Shown: piece by piece, positions 33,421 through 42,320 of the stretch
Numbering within the stretch: position 1 is the first letter of the stretch
Layout: each line of letters begins with the position of its first letter
NCBI RefSeq assembly: GCF_002979775.1
Contig: NZ_PCPR01000023.1
Span: 1 to 64,000, forward strand
Direction: 5' to 3'
DNA from: Arthrobacter sp. MYb23
GTDB lineage: Bacteria; Actinomycetota; Actinomycetes; Actinomycetales; Micrococcaceae
Length of the DNA: 64,000 nt
Notes under the pieces: model-generated
Told to the model about the DNA's origin: nothing
The model's database searches: none
What the model saw: the letters and a program-made list of their open reading frames with translations, nothing else
Program-made: the position numbers and the translations under genes

Positions 33421-35121
33421 ATGGACACCATGTATTTGCTGCTCGCCGCCCACCAGGAAGGCGCAGCCATACAAAGGATCTCCCCCACCGGAAAAGCGAC
33501 TGCTGACGCGCGCGTCGTCACCCGTGGTGACTTGCCCGGCGTCGTGCGTGAATTCGAAACTCAGCGGCCCCGCTGGGTGTGGCATCGTGCCCAGGACTGG
33601 TATCCCGAGCTGCTGACCCAGGGCATAGAGCTGGAGCGTTGCCACGACCTCGCGCTCTGCGGAGCCATTCTGGCCCACTCGGAATTCACGGCCCACACGA
33701 ACTATGCCAAGCATGCGGTCAAGCTCACGCAGGACGACGACTCCACACCGCCGCGCGCCCTTCAACCCCCGCCACCGCCCGCTGATCAAGGCGCTCTGTT
33801 CGAGGACCTTTCGCCCTCCAACCCCAAAGCGGGGCTTGCTGAGCTCAAAGAGGAATTTGCTGCCCAACAACTCGCAATCTCCCAGGTCTCCGAGGCCCAC
33901 CAGCAGAAACAGCGCCTCCAACTACTGCTCGCCGCTGAGTCTGCTTGCGCGATGATCGCCGTGGAGATGCAGCACGTCGGCGTCCCCTGGCGTGAAGAGC
34001 TGCATCAGCAGATCCTGGCCGATGTTCTGGGGGCCCGGCCGCCGCTGGGGCACCGTCCACCGGCACTCGAGGCTCTTTGCGCTGAGCTCAGGAGCATCCT
34101 CAACTCCCCCAGCCTGAACCCGGACTCCCCGCAGGACCTGATGCGCGCCTTGCATCGGAACGGGATCGAGGTCAAAAGTACCCGGCAGTGGGAGCTTCAG
34201 GAGTCGAAGCATCCGGCCATTCAGCCGCTGCTCGCCTACAAGAAGCTCTCCCGGCTGCACACCGCCAACGGCTGGTCCTGGCTGGACGCCTGGGTGCGTG
34301 ACGGGCGGTTCCATCCCGAGTATGTGGTGGGTGGGGTCGTGTCAGGGCGTTGGGCTTCGCGCGGTGGCGGCGCCCTCCAGATCCCGCGAAACATCCGGGC
34401 AGCGGTCCATGCGGATCCGGGGCACAAGCTGATCGTTGCCGATGCCTCTCAACTGGAGCCGCGTGTTCTCGTGGCGCTGGCCCAGGACACCAAAATGGCC
34501 GAGGCAGCCCGGGACAAGGACCTCTACGCAGGCATCGCAGCCCAAGGCTTTGGTGGTGACCGGGCGAAGGCCAAAATTGCGCTGCTGGGGGCCATTTACG
34601 GCGCCACCACGGGCGAGTCCGGCAGGCTCATGCCGCAGCTGACGCGTACTTATCCACGCGCCGTCGGGTTCGTGGAGCAAGCAGCACGTGAGGGCGAAGC
34701 AGGCCGGACCGTCACCACGCGGCTGGGTAGAAGCAGCCCGCCACCATCGATCGGCTGGCTGCGGAGCCAGCAATCCACCACGGCCGAGGAACAGCGTCGC
34801 GCTGACAATCTTGCCCGGTCACGGGGCCGTTTCACCCGGAACTTCGTGGTGCAGGGCTCGGCCGCTGAGTGGGCGGCGTGCTGGTTGGCGGAATTACGAC
34901 GGCGGCTGCGGACCTTGCGCGCCGAAGGCTCACCCAGCGGCGAACTGGTCTTCTTCCTGCACGATGAAGTGATGATTCACGCTCCCGCGAGTGCCGTGGA
35001 CGCTTGTATCCGTGCCATCGAAGAAGCGGCCGCAGCGGCGAAGGAACTGATGTTCGGGCGGATCCCTGTGGAATTTCCGGTGAGCCTGGCTGTGGTCGAT
35101 TCGTACGACAAAGCGAAGTAG
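33421..35121 (+). CDS. Family A DNA polymerase, actinobacterial type with degenerate exonuclease-like domain
   Basis: 566 residues. The C-terminal half is a PolI-type polymerase: motif A VADASQLEPR (Asp and Glu kept), motif B RAKAKIALLGAIYG and motif C FFLHDEVMI. In motif B the residues equivalent to E. coli R754, K758 and Y766 are kept but F762 is Leu. The N-terminal 200 residues occupy the 3'-5' exonuclease position but show no DxE motif, and contain a Pro run. No 5' nuclease domain is present. Repair synthesis is the likely role. Divergent from the Tad operon; the 127-base gap 33294-33420 shows no clear site. Confidence 0.88.
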   Translation: MDTMYLLLAAHQEGAAIQRISPTGKATADARVVTRGDLPGVVREFETQRPRWVWHRAQDWYPELLTQGIELERCHDLALCGAILAHSEFTAHTNYAKHAVKLTQDDDSTPPRALQPPPPPADQGALFEDLSPSNPKAGLAELKEEFAAQQLAISQVSEAHQQKQRLQLLLAAESACAMIAVEMQHVGVPWREELHQQILADVLGARPPLGHRPPALEALCAELRSILNSPSLNPDSPQDLMRALHRNGIEVKSTRQWELQESKHPAIQPLLAYKKLSRLHTANGWSWLDAWVRDGRFHPEYVVGGVVSGRWASRGGGALQIPRNIRAAVHADPGHKLIVADASQLEPRVLVALAQDTKMAEAARDKDLYAGIAAQGFGGDRAKAKIALLGAIYGATTGESGRLMPQLTRTYPRAVGFVEQAAREGEAGRTVTTRLGRSSPPPSIGWLRSQQSTTAEEQRRADNLARSRGRFTRNFVVQGSAAEWAACWLAELRRRLRTLRAEGSPSGELVFFLHDEVMIHAPASAVDACIRAIEEAAAAAKELMFGRIPVEFPVSLAVVDSYDKAK

Positions 35122-35146
35122 CCGGACCATAGCCGGAAGGCGCGGC

Positions 35147-35257
35147 ACTATCCAGTCACATCTCGCCATATGAGCCGGGATGACCCTCCCGCAGCGGGTA
35201 CTGCCAAGTAACTTTAGTTCGTCCCCGGTTCTGGATAGTTTCACTATGTGGATAGTT
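35147..35257. promoter_or_regulatory. Repeated CTGGATAGT motifs upstream of the YegP-like gene
   Basis: GGATAGTT occurs at 35233-35240 and 35250-35257 in the same direction, 17 bases apart, and the inverse ACTATCCAG occurs at 35147-35155. They occupy the 186-base gap before the small YegP-like gene. They may be operator half-sites; only recurrence supports this. Confidence 0.25.
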
Positions 35258-35307
35258 TTGCTGGTCCACATCAGAGTCAAAGCAGCATCACAAGGGGGAA
35301 GCATTCG

Positions 35308-35508
35308 ATGGCTGGCAGGTTTGAAATACTCAAGGACAACACCGACGGTTACCGGTTTCGCCTGACGGCGGCCGATGGAACAGTCGTGGCAGAATCACCC
35401 ACGTTCAAGCACCTCGAGGGCGTCGTGGCTGGAATCAACGCCGTGCGGGAAAACGCTGCAACAGGACTGATCGTTGACCGGTCGGCCACAGCCCGCAAGG
35501 CTGCCTAA
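35308..35508 (+). CDS. YegP/DUF1508-family small protein
   Basis: 66 residues from an ATG behind AAGGGGGAAG. The whole protein is one DUF1508 unit: GRFEILKDNTDGYRFRLTA, then ADGTVVAESPTF and a closing helix with INAVRENA. E. coli YegP has two such units; this is the single-repeat form. Function unknown. Its stop overlaps the stop of the convergent Nudix gene by four bases. Confidence 0.85.
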   Translation: MAGRFEILKDNTDGYRFRLTAADGTVVAESPTFKHLEGVVAGINAVRENAATGLIVDRSATARKAA

Positions 35509-36182
35509 AGGTCAATATCGCGCAGCTTGGCCTTGTCCCAGGGAACGGTCCATCCGAGTTCGTCGAAGAGACCGCTGAGGACCATCCCGGTGAAGCCCCA
35601 CACCAGCACGCCGTTTACGGTGAAGCCAGGACTGGTGTACGTGCGGCCGAACCTCGAAATGGTGGCAGTGACACGATTGACTGGATCCAGGAGGTCGCGC
35701 ACCGGCACCCTGAAGACCTGCGCTGACTCGGCATAGTCCACGACGCGAACAGGTGATGGCGCATCCCACCAGGCCAGCACCGGTGTCACCCGGAAGTTGC
35801 TCCGGATGAGGCCAAGTTCCGGGATGACACCCAGAACCCGGACACCGCTGGCGTCCAGCCCGGTTTCTTCCACAGCTTCGCGAAGAGCGGCGGCCACCAC
35901 CGACTCGTCTTCCGGGTCCACGCTGCCACCAGGAAACGCCACCTGGCCCGGATGGTCATCGAGAGTGTGTGCCCGTTCCAGCAAGAGGACATCAAGATCG
36001 GCCGGCGCGATAGGGCGACCCGACTCGGCAGGGACGTTGTCCAGCACGCCGAAAAGCATCAGGACTGCCGCAGCGCGGTTGGTTTCGGGGGTGACAGGGA
36101 GCTTCTCCCAGAGGGCTGAGTGCTGTTGCTGGCCCTCTTCAAAGCGGGTCACCAGTGCAGACAGTTCCTCAAGCGCGGTCAC
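35505..36182 (-). CDS. CoA-type Nudix hydrolase
   Basis: 225 residues. The CoA-pyrophosphatase signature is visible before the Nudix box (LLLERAHTLDDHPGQVAFPGG), followed by ESVVAAALREAVEETGL carrying the metal-binding REUxEE core. Such enzymes cleave CoA and its thioesters to phosphopantetheine and 3',5'-ADP. The start overlaps the nth stop by four bases, so the two are co-translated; the nth-Nudix pairing recurs in actinobacteria. Confidence 0.9.
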   Translation of the reverse strand: MTALEELSALVTRFEEGQQQHSALWEKLPVTPETNRAAAVLMLFGVLDNVPAESGRPIAPADLDVLLLERAHTLDDHPGQVAFPGGSVDPEDESVVAAALREAVEETGLDASGVRVLGVIPELGLIRSNFRVTPVLAWWDAPSPVRVVDYAESAQVFRVPVRDLLDPVNRVTATISRFGRTYTSPGFTVNGVLVWGFTGMVLSGLFDELGWTVPWDKAKLRDIDL

Positions 36183-36973
36183 CCGGGCCTCCTTTGCGAT
36201 TCCATGCGGATCTCCGCGGCCCGGTGCGTCTCTGCCAGGAGCTTCTCGAGCAAAGCTTCATTGCCCGGCGCGAGCTCGTACTTGAGCAGTTTGGCTGCCT
36301 TGACGGGATCCGTTTCGCCCTCGCCGTAGCTGGGGCAGAGGCTTGCCACCGGGCAGGCGCCACAGGCCGGCTTCCTGGAATGGCAGACCCTTCGACCGTG
36401 GAACACCACCCGGTGCGAGAGCATGGTCCAGTCGCGGGGTTCAAACAGTTCGGCGACGTCGAACTCGATCTTCACTGGATCATCCGAGGCCGTCCACCCG
36501 AAGCGGCGGGCCAGCCTGCCGAAGTGCGTGTCCACCGTGATCCCGGGAACACCGAAGGCATTGCCCAAAACCACGTTCGCGGTTTTGCGCCCGACGCCCG
36601 GGAGCGTCACCAGATCTTCAAGACGTCCCGGGACCACGCCGTCGTACTCATCCACAAGCCGCGTGCTGAGAGCCAAAACGTTGCGGGCCTTGGCCCGGAA
36701 GAAGCCCGTCGGCTGAAGTATTGTCTCCAGCTCAACGGGATCCGCCTCAGCCATGGCGCGGGCATCCGGGTACCGGGCGAACAGGATCTTGGTGACCTGG
36801 TTGACCGCCACATCAGTGGTTTGGGCGGAAAGGACCGTGGCCACCACCAGCTCAAAGGGATTCCTGAAATCCAACTCCGCATGCGCGTAGGGATACTTAT
36901 CAGCGAGAACCCTGTTGATCTTGCGTGCCCGGCGTTTGAGCGCGAGCAGCGAACCAGCTTCAGCGATGGCCAC
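36179..36973 (-). CDS. nth: Endonuclease III (DNA glycosylase/AP lyase)
   Basis: 264 residues with the helix-hairpin-helix LPGVGRKTANVVL carrying the catalytic Lys, the catalytic Asp in VDTHFGR, and the [4Fe-4S] ligands CHSRKPACGACPVASLC (C-x6-C-x2-C-x5-C). It removes oxidised pyrimidines in base excision repair. A 30-residue helical tail follows the cluster. It starts 11 bases after the large membrane protein gene and overlaps the Nudix start. Confidence 0.95.
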   Translation of the reverse strand: MAIAEAGSLLALKRRARKINRVLADKYPYAHAELDFRNPFELVVATVLSAQTTDVAVNQVTKILFARYPDARAMAEADPVELETILQPTGFFRAKARNVLALSTRLVDEYDGVVPGRLEDLVTLPGVGRKTANVVLGNAFGVPGITVDTHFGRLARRFGWTASDDPVKIEFDVAELFEPRDWTMLSHRVVFHGRRVCHSRKPACGACPVASLCPSYGEGETDPVKAAKLLKYELAPGNEALLEKLLAETHRAAEIRMESQRRPG

Positions 36974-36984
36974 GGGATCCCTGC

Positions 36985-38616
36985 TTAGCCGCGTTCGATG
37001 TTGCTGAGCTCCCGGAGGATCCCAACCTTGCCGTCGGTGTCCTGGACCAGGAATTCATGGCCGCGGTCCTCCAGGGCCAGAACCCATCCACCGGGCTCGA
37101 TGGTGAAGGCCCGGGCGCCCGTGTGCTCGTCGTACGTGGTACGCGGCTGGCCTACAGCGAACCAGAAAGCCTCATACTGAGGCGAATCGGATTCCTCAGG
37201 ACGGCTGGCCGGATCCACGGTAGCTCCAATCGAGTCGCTCACCCTGCGCGTGTCACCGGAGACTATGGGCGTGGCCATGGTGGCAGCCCACGGCTGCTGG
37301 GCCGCTGGTTGGGCCGCCTGCTGAGCGGCGTGCTGGGTTGTAGCGGGCTGAGCCGTGTGCTGGGTAGTGGCGGGCTGAGCCGCTGAACCCGTGGCAGGAA
37401 CGTGGGCATCCTTAGCGCCAGGCTCGCCAGCAGGCTCGGCCTTCTCAGGCAAAGACGTAGCGGGAGAAGCTCCGGTTCCGGACGGCGTGGGAACGCTTGC
37501 CGAGCCGAAAGCCGCCGATTCAGCGGCGGGTTCAGTGGCAGCCGGTTCAGTTGCGGCGGTGCTGCCCGTTGCGGGCCCACTGCTTGCTGGTCCACTGCTT
37601 GCATAGCCGGAACCATCCGCAGGTTTGGCGTCGGCTGCATGCACGACGGCGGACGCTTCAGTTGCCGGCGAAGGCGTGGTTCCGTAGCTGGCCGGCGGAG
37701 CGAAGGGGCTTGCGCCCGTTGCGGCACCCGCACCTGTCGCGGCGCCCGCACCTGGAGCGCCCGTGGAAGCTGCTGCAGCCGCTGAACCTGAAACGTGCGG
37801 AACGGGCGCCTGGTAACCGGGCGTCGATCCCTGGAATCCGGGGGTTGAACCAAATCCGGGGGTTGAACTCTGGAATCCGCTGCTTGAACCTGTGGCGTCA
37901 GCAGGCTTGGGCGTGGTGGGCGCCTTCGGTGCTTTAGGAGCAGCCGGCTTGCGGCTGGGCACTGCTGCTTCGCGGGCAACCACGTGCGCCGGCGTTTCAG
38001 CGCGGCCCTTGAAATCGGCGGAAAGCCACGGGAGATGCGGGGCCAGGACCGTCGCGGCCAGCAAGCCTGCAGAGCCGATCAGACCCAGAAGTACGCTGCC
38101 GTTGAACGAGTTGGCAATGGTCAGGAAGAACAAGGGGAACGCAAACGAGGCAACCACGGAGGCGAACTGGTCAACGGACAGCGAACCAATGCGGACGATT
38201 GTTCCCGGCTGCAACCTGCGGGCAACGAAGAGAGCCACCACAACCAGCGGCAGGATGATGCCCAGCAGCAGGAAGAAGAGGTTGCCGAGGTTCCAGAGGT
38301 TGTAGCGCTCCCCGAACATGGGCAGGAGCGAAGCTACGAACATCAGGAGCGTGGAACCGAAAACAGTCAGGTCCCGGATAGTGAACGGCCCGGCGACGGC
38401 GTCATACTTGGCAGCGCCATTCTTAGGAGCGTCGTTCTGAGCAGCGTTGTCCTTAACTGCAGCGTCCTTCTTGAGGGGAGCTCCGGACGTACCCGTCGCA
38501 GGATTCCCAACAGCGGTGCCGTCAGCAGCATTGCCACCTGCAGCGGTGGCCGTTCCAGCCGCGGTGTCCGGTCCCGTCGGGTGTGATTCGTGCGGGCCTG
38601 GGCTCAGCTGGTTCAT
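36985..38616 (-). CDS. Large membrane protein with Ala/Pro/Thr-rich low-complexity region
   Basis: 543 residues; ATG behind AAGGAGAAATAC. Residues 1-75 are low-complexity (Ala/Gly/Asp/Asn). About four membrane helices follow between 80 and 205 (e.g. FGSTLLMFVASLLPMFG; LFFLLLGIILPLVVVALFVA). Then come some 270 residues of Ala/Pro/Ser/Thr/Gln-rich sequence with short repeats (TPGF/TPGY units; QPATTQH units). A compact conserved-looking C-terminal domain of 70 residues closes it (FWFAVGQPRTTYDEHTGARA ... VGILRELSNIERG). Function unknown. Upstream of nth on the same strand. Confidence 0.8.
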   Translation of the reverse strand: MNQLSPGPHESHPTGPDTAAGTATAAGGNAADGTAVGNPATGTSGAPLKKDAAVKDNAAQNDAPKNGAAKYDAVAGPFTIRDLTVFGSTLLMFVASLLPMFGERYNLWNLGNLFFLLLGIILPLVVVALFVARRLQPGTIVRIGSLSVDQFASVVASFAFPLFFLTIANSFNGSVLLGLIGSAGLLAATVLAPHLPWLSADFKGRAETPAHVVAREAAVPSRKPAAPKAPKAPTTPKPADATGSSSGFQSSTPGFGSTPGFQGSTPGYQAPVPHVSGSAAAAASTGAPGAGAATGAGAATGASPFAPPASYGTTPSPATEASAVVHAADAKPADGSGYASSGPASSGPATGSTAATEPAATEPAAESAAFGSASVPTPSGTGASPATSLPEKAEPAGEPGAKDAHVPATGSAAQPATTQHTAQPATTQHAAQQAAQPAAQQPWAATMATPIVSGDTRRVSDSIGATVDPASRPEESDSPQYEAFWFAVGQPRTTYDEHTGARAFTIEPGGWVLALEDRGHEFLVQDTDGKVGILRELSNIERG

Positions 38617-39086
38617 GTATTTCTCCTTCGTACGGCGGCGCCTTGGACAGTCCGGCCCGGCGACCTCCGCGGAATTTCCGCCGAGAACCGGACACGCCTG
38701 AAGTGCGTCCCAAGACTTCTTCAGCCTATGTCACCCCACTGACAGGGTTCTAGCTGAAAACGGCCATACAGCTTCGCCCACAGCAAACTCCAAGGTTCCT
38801 TACAGAACTCGATCACCAGTTACCCCGCCAGCAGCGTGAGCCCGATTCCGCCATCGTGCGTCATGTAAACGGTTCCCCGCCACCCCAGCCGCCATTCGTC
38901 GCTAAATCCGCGCCGCTCACGGCCGCGTTTGTGACCACGCACACGTAGCACTTCGCTAAGCGATAGTGTTGATGCCGGACAGCACTCTGCGGACCTTGAG
39001 GAACGCGCTCGACGCCGACGACGGCCCGGGCGGGGACCTCACGTCAGGATCCGCGCAGCAAAGATCGATGAATGATGAGGTTCACC
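38617..39086. other. 470-base divergent intergenic region
   Basis: Separates the membrane-protein gene (minus) from acsA (plus). I find no convincing gene; a plus-strand frame from 38966 has no family resemblance and overlaps acsA. The right half holds a weak CRP-like match and an inverted repeat (38930-38963). The left half shows nothing beyond the minus-strand ribosome site. Confidence 0.6.
38930..38963. promoter_or_regulatory. Candidate acsA control region: weak CRP-like site plus inverted repeat
   Basis: TGTGACCACGCACACG (38930-38945) matches the CRP/GlxR consensus at eight of ten positions. Next to it TCGCTAAGCGA (38953-38963) is an 11-base inverted repeat, flanked by CACT and TAGTG. 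A -10-like GATAGT follows at 38962. Both sites are about 120-155 bases before acsA. Low certainty. Confidence 0.3.
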
Positions 39087-41132
39087 ATGTCCCAGGACAC
39101 CACCGGATCCACGGCCACCGCTGCAGCTTCAACGGCTCAGAACGGTCCGGCCCCACACGTCGAGGCGCTTGAAAACCTCCTCCACGAGAACCGCAAGTTC
39201 GCGCCGTCTGCGGAGTTCGCCGCAAACGCCGTGACCAGCGCGGGCGCCTATGAAGAGGCAGAAGGTGACCGTCCCGCGTTCTGGGCCAAGCAGGCCCGTG
39301 AGCTGTTGACGTGGGACAAGGACTTCACCGAGGCCTTGGATTGGTCCAACCCGCCGTTCGCCAAGTGGTTCGTCGGTGGCGAGGTTAACGCCGCGTACAA
39401 CGCGCTGGACCGTCATGTGGAAAACGGCCTGGGCGACCGCGTAGCTATCTACTTTGAGGGCGAGCCCGGCGATACCCGCACCTACACTTACGCGCAGCTG
39501 ACCGAAGAGGTGAAGAAGGCCGCCAACGCCTTCGAGTCCCTCGGTGTTGCCAAGGGTGACCGCGTGGCCGTCTACCTGCCCATGATCCCTGAGGCCGTTA
39601 TCACCTTGCTCGCCTGCGCCAGGATCGGCGCTGTGCACTCGGTGGTCTTCGGCGGGTTCTCCGCCGACGCCCTGCGTTCCCGGATCGAGGACGCCGAAGC
39701 CAAACTGGTGGTCACCGCTGACGGCACCTACCGCCGCGGCAAGCCCAGCGCCCTGAAGCCGGCCGTGGACGAAGCCCTTTCCAAAGAAGGCCACACGGTC
39801 CAGAACGTTGTGGTGGTCAAGCGCAACGGCGAGGACGTCAACTGGGTGGAAGGCCGCGACCTCTGGTGGTCCGACACCGTTGATAAGGCCTCAACCGAGC
39901 ACACCGCCGTCGGGCACGACTCCGAACACCCGCTGTTCATCCTCTACACCTCCGGCACCACCGGGAAGCCCAAGGGCATCCTGCACACCACCGGCGGCTA
40001 CCTCACCCAAGGCGCGTACACGCACAAGGCTGTGTTCGATCTCCACCCGGAAACGGATGTGTACTGGTGCACCGCCGACGTCGGCTGGGTCACCGGCCAC
40101 TCCTACGTCACCTACGCGCCGCTGATCAACGGTGCCACCCAGGTCATGTACGAAGGCACGCCCGACTCCCCGCACCAGGGCCGCTGGTGGGAAATCGTGG
40201 AGAAGTACAAAGTCTCCATCCTGTACACCGCGCCCACTGCGATCCGGACGTTCATGAAGTGGGGCCGGGAGATCCCGGACAAGTACGATCTCTCCTCCAT
40301 CCGTGTCCTGGGGTCCGTGGGCGAATCCATCAACCCAGAGGCGTGGATGTGGTACCGGGACGTCATCGGCGCCAATGCCGGCAAGAACGGCGAGAAGAAG
40401 GACAACCCGGCCCCGATCGTGGACACCTGGTGGCAGACCGAAACCGGTGCGCAGATGATCGCGCCGCTGCCGGGAGTCACGGCCACCAAGCCCGGCTCGG
40501 CGCAGGTTCCGCTGCCCGGCATTGCCGTGGACGTGGTGGACGAAAACGGCCAGTCGGTGGCCAACGGTGAAGGCGGCTACCTGGTGGTCCGTGAACCGTG
40601 GCCCTCCATGCTCCGGGGTATCTGGGGCGACCCGGAACGCTTCAAGGACACCTACTGGTCCCGCTTCGAGGCCATGTACTTCGCCGGCGACGGAGCCAAA
40701 AAGGACGAAGACGGCGACGTCTGGCTCCTGGGCCGCGTGGACGACGTCATGAACGTCTCCGGCCACCGCCTCTCCACCACCGAGATCGAGTCCGCGCTGG
40801 TCAGCCACCCGTCCGTCGCTGAAGCGGCCGTGGTGGGTGCCGCTGACGACACCACCGGCCAGGCGATCGTCGCATTCGTCATTCTTCGCGGTGACGCCGT
40901 GAACAACGGCGACGAAACCATCCTGGAACTGCGCAACCACGTGGGCAAGGAAATCGGTCCGATCGCCAAACCCAAGCAGCTGTTGATCGTTCCGGAACTG
41001 CCCAAGACGCGCTCCGGCAAGATCGTCCGCCGCCTCCTCAAGGACATCGCAGAAGGCCGTGATACCGGCGACGCCACAACACTGGCTGACCCCGGCATCA
41101 TGCAGCAGATCGCGGAATCCCTCCGTAAGTAA
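39087..41132 (+). CDS. acsA: Acetyl-CoA synthetase
   Basis: 681 residues, close to the usual 650. AMP-binding core LYTSGTTGKPKGILHTTGG, acetate pocket and WWQTETG segment, hinge/C-terminal GRVDDVMNVSGHRLSTTEIE, and the acetylatable catalytic lysine K645 in TRSGKIVRR. It activates acetate to acetyl-CoA via acetyl-AMP. The adenylation Lys is the site that AcuC/CobB-type deacetylases act on; acuC lies at 10185. I chose the ATG at 39087 rather than the in-frame ATGs just upstream, because of AGG spacing. Confidence 0.96.
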   Translation: MSQDTTGSTATAAASTAQNGPAPHVEALENLLHENRKFAPSAEFAANAVTSAGAYEEAEGDRPAFWAKQARELLTWDKDFTEALDWSNPPFAKWFVGGEVNAAYNALDRHVENGLGDRVAIYFEGEPGDTRTYTYAQLTEEVKKAANAFESLGVAKGDRVAVYLPMIPEAVITLLACARIGAVHSVVFGGFSADALRSRIEDAEAKLVVTADGTYRRGKPSALKPAVDEALSKEGHTVQNVVVVKRNGEDVNWVEGRDLWWSDTVDKASTEHTAVGHDSEHPLFILYTSGTTGKPKGILHTTGGYLTQGAYTHKAVFDLHPETDVYWCTADVGWVTGHSYVTYAPLINGATQVMYEGTPDSPHQGRWWEIVEKYKVSILYTAPTAIRTFMKWGREIPDKYDLSSIRVLGSVGESINPEAWMWYRDVIGANAGKNGEKKDNPAPIVDTWWQTETGAQMIAPLPGVTATKPGSAQVPLPGIAVDVVDENGQSVANGEGGYLVVREPWPSMLRGIWGDPERFKDTYWSRFEAMYFAGDGAKKDEDGDVWLLGRVDDVMNVSGHRLSTTEIESALVSHPSVAEAAVVGAADDTTGQAIVAFVILRGDAVNNGDETILELRNHVGKEIGPIAKPKQLLIVPELPKTRSGKIVRRLLKDIAEGRDTGDATTLADPGIMQQIAESLRK

Positions 41133-41138
41133 GTAATT

Positions 41139-41182
41139 CACGACGGCGCCGCTCACCTCCCGGGGTGAGCGGCGCCGTCGTG
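41139..41182 (+). terminator. Strong hairpin after acsA
   Basis: A 19-bp perfect stem (41139-41157 with 41164-41182) with a six-base loop begins seven bases after the acsA stop. GC-rich with no T-run after it, a form often taken as a terminator in actinobacteria. Confidence 0.75.
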
Positions 41183-41197
41183 CGTTAAGGGCCCTGC

Positions 41198-41304
41198 TTG
41201 ACACAGCGGTGACGCCGCCGCGCTTGGCCCGCCGCGCTTGGCCCGCCGCGCTTGGCCCGCCGCGCTTGGCCCGCCGCGCTTGGCCCGCCGCGCTTGGCCT
41301 GCCA
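41198..41304. repeat. Six 14-bp tandem repeats downstream of a perfect TTGACA
   Basis: The unit CGCTTGGCCCGCCG is repeated six times in 41221-41304; five copies are identical and the last has two changes. A consensus -35 hexamer TTGACA lies at 41198-41203 and, at 17-base spacing, the repeat starts exactly where a -10 box would be. The array lies in the promoter region of the DeoR gene (start 41381). Confidence 0.9.
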
Positions 41305-41380
41305 CGCTCTGGAAGCCTCCAGCCCTAGACTGGAGCCAGACTCAGCTCCATGTTTGACGAGGTTCCCCAGAAAGGCCCTG

Positions 41381-42169
41381 ATGCTTCAGGCAGCACGCCA
41401 CTCCGCCATCATCGACGCCGTCCAGCGCGAACGCGTGGTGCGGGTCTCGGACCTCGCGCAACTGCTGGGCGTCTCCCCCATGACCGTGCGCCGCGACATC
41501 GAAGCACTCGAGGAAGCCGGCCGTGTGGAGCGCATTCACGGCGGAGCCAAGATTCCCGGCGATGCGAGCACTCACGAGCCCGGTTTCGAACTCAAGTCAA
41601 CACAGCTGCCCGCGGAGAAGCACGCCATCGCGGTGGAAGCCGCAAGCCTGGTTCAGGAAGGCATGGCGATCGGGCTCGGTGCCGGCACCACCACCTGGGC
41701 TTTGGCGAAGGAACTCGTCAACGGGCCACGCATCACCGTGGTCACCAACTCGGTGCGCATTGCAGATCTCTTCCACCACGGTTCCTCGTCCGGCCCGGCA
41801 CGCTTCGGGTCCACCGTGATCCTGATCGGTGGCGAGCGGACACCGTCTGATGCTTTGGTGGGCCCCATAGCCACGTCATCCCTGAAGCAGCTGCACTTGG
41901 ACGTCCTGTTCCTGGGGGTCCACGGCATGGATGCCCACGCCGGGTTTACCACGCCGAACCTGCTGGAAGCCGAAACCAACCGTGCTTTCATGACATCCGC
42001 CCGGAGCACAATTATTCTGGCCGACCACAGCAAGTGGGGCGTGGTGGGTATCGCCTCGATCGCCCGGTTGGAAGAAGCTGACGAGCTGATCACGGACTCG
42101 CTCCTTGGTGAAGACGCCCGGCGCGTGCTGGCCGAGAACGTGGCGAAGCTGCGGATCGCCGAAGCCTAA
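41381..42169 (+). CDS. DeoR-family transcriptional regulator
   Basis: 262 residues. N-terminal DeoR HTH (VVRVSDLAQLLGVSPMTVRR, residues about 19-38) and C-terminal DeoRC sugar-phosphate sensor domain with GLGAGTTTWALAKEL and DHSKWG. The ATG at 41381 follows AAAGG; the open frame upstream passes through tandem repeats and is not coding. No sugar operon is adjacent (the neighbours are acsA and an ABC/FtsX pair), so the target is unclear. Confidence 0.9.
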   Translation: MLQAARHSAIIDAVQRERVVRVSDLAQLLGVSPMTVRRDIEALEEAGRVERIHGGAKIPGDASTHEPGFELKSTQLPAEKHAIAVEAASLVQEGMAIGLGAGTTTWALAKELVNGPRITVVTNSVRIADLFHHGSSSGPARFGSTVILIGGERTPSDALVGPIATSSLKQLHLDVLFLGVHGMDAHAGFTTPNLLEAETNRAFMTSARSTIILADHSKWGVVGIASIARLEEADELITDSLLGEDARRVLAENVAKLRIAEA

Positions 42170-42177
42170 CCCAAGTA

Positions 42178-42227
42178 GGTGACAGATAACGTCGTTATGA
42201 GCTCTCATAACGACGTTATCTGTTACT
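42178..42227. repeat. Intergenic palindromic unit, copy 2 (pairs with 7896-7945)
   Basis: Arms 42178-42201 and 42204-42227 pair over 24 positions with two mismatches around a two-base centre, followed by CAGTTGGG. Outer stem, TGAG/CTCA centre and flank match copy 1; the stem middle differs with compensating changes. It starts eight bases after the DeoR stop. Confidence 0.8.
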
Positions 42228-42320
42228 CAGTTGGGTCTCATACCCCGGGTGGAGGCCAGCCCGCAGACTTCAGCCGCGGGACTGATGCCGCGGAGTACCG
42301 CCCGCAGCGATGCTGGATAT

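Noticed and set aside
38966..39172. Small protein gene before acsA
   Set aside because: The frame overlaps the acsA start, has no recognisable sequence and no ribosome site.
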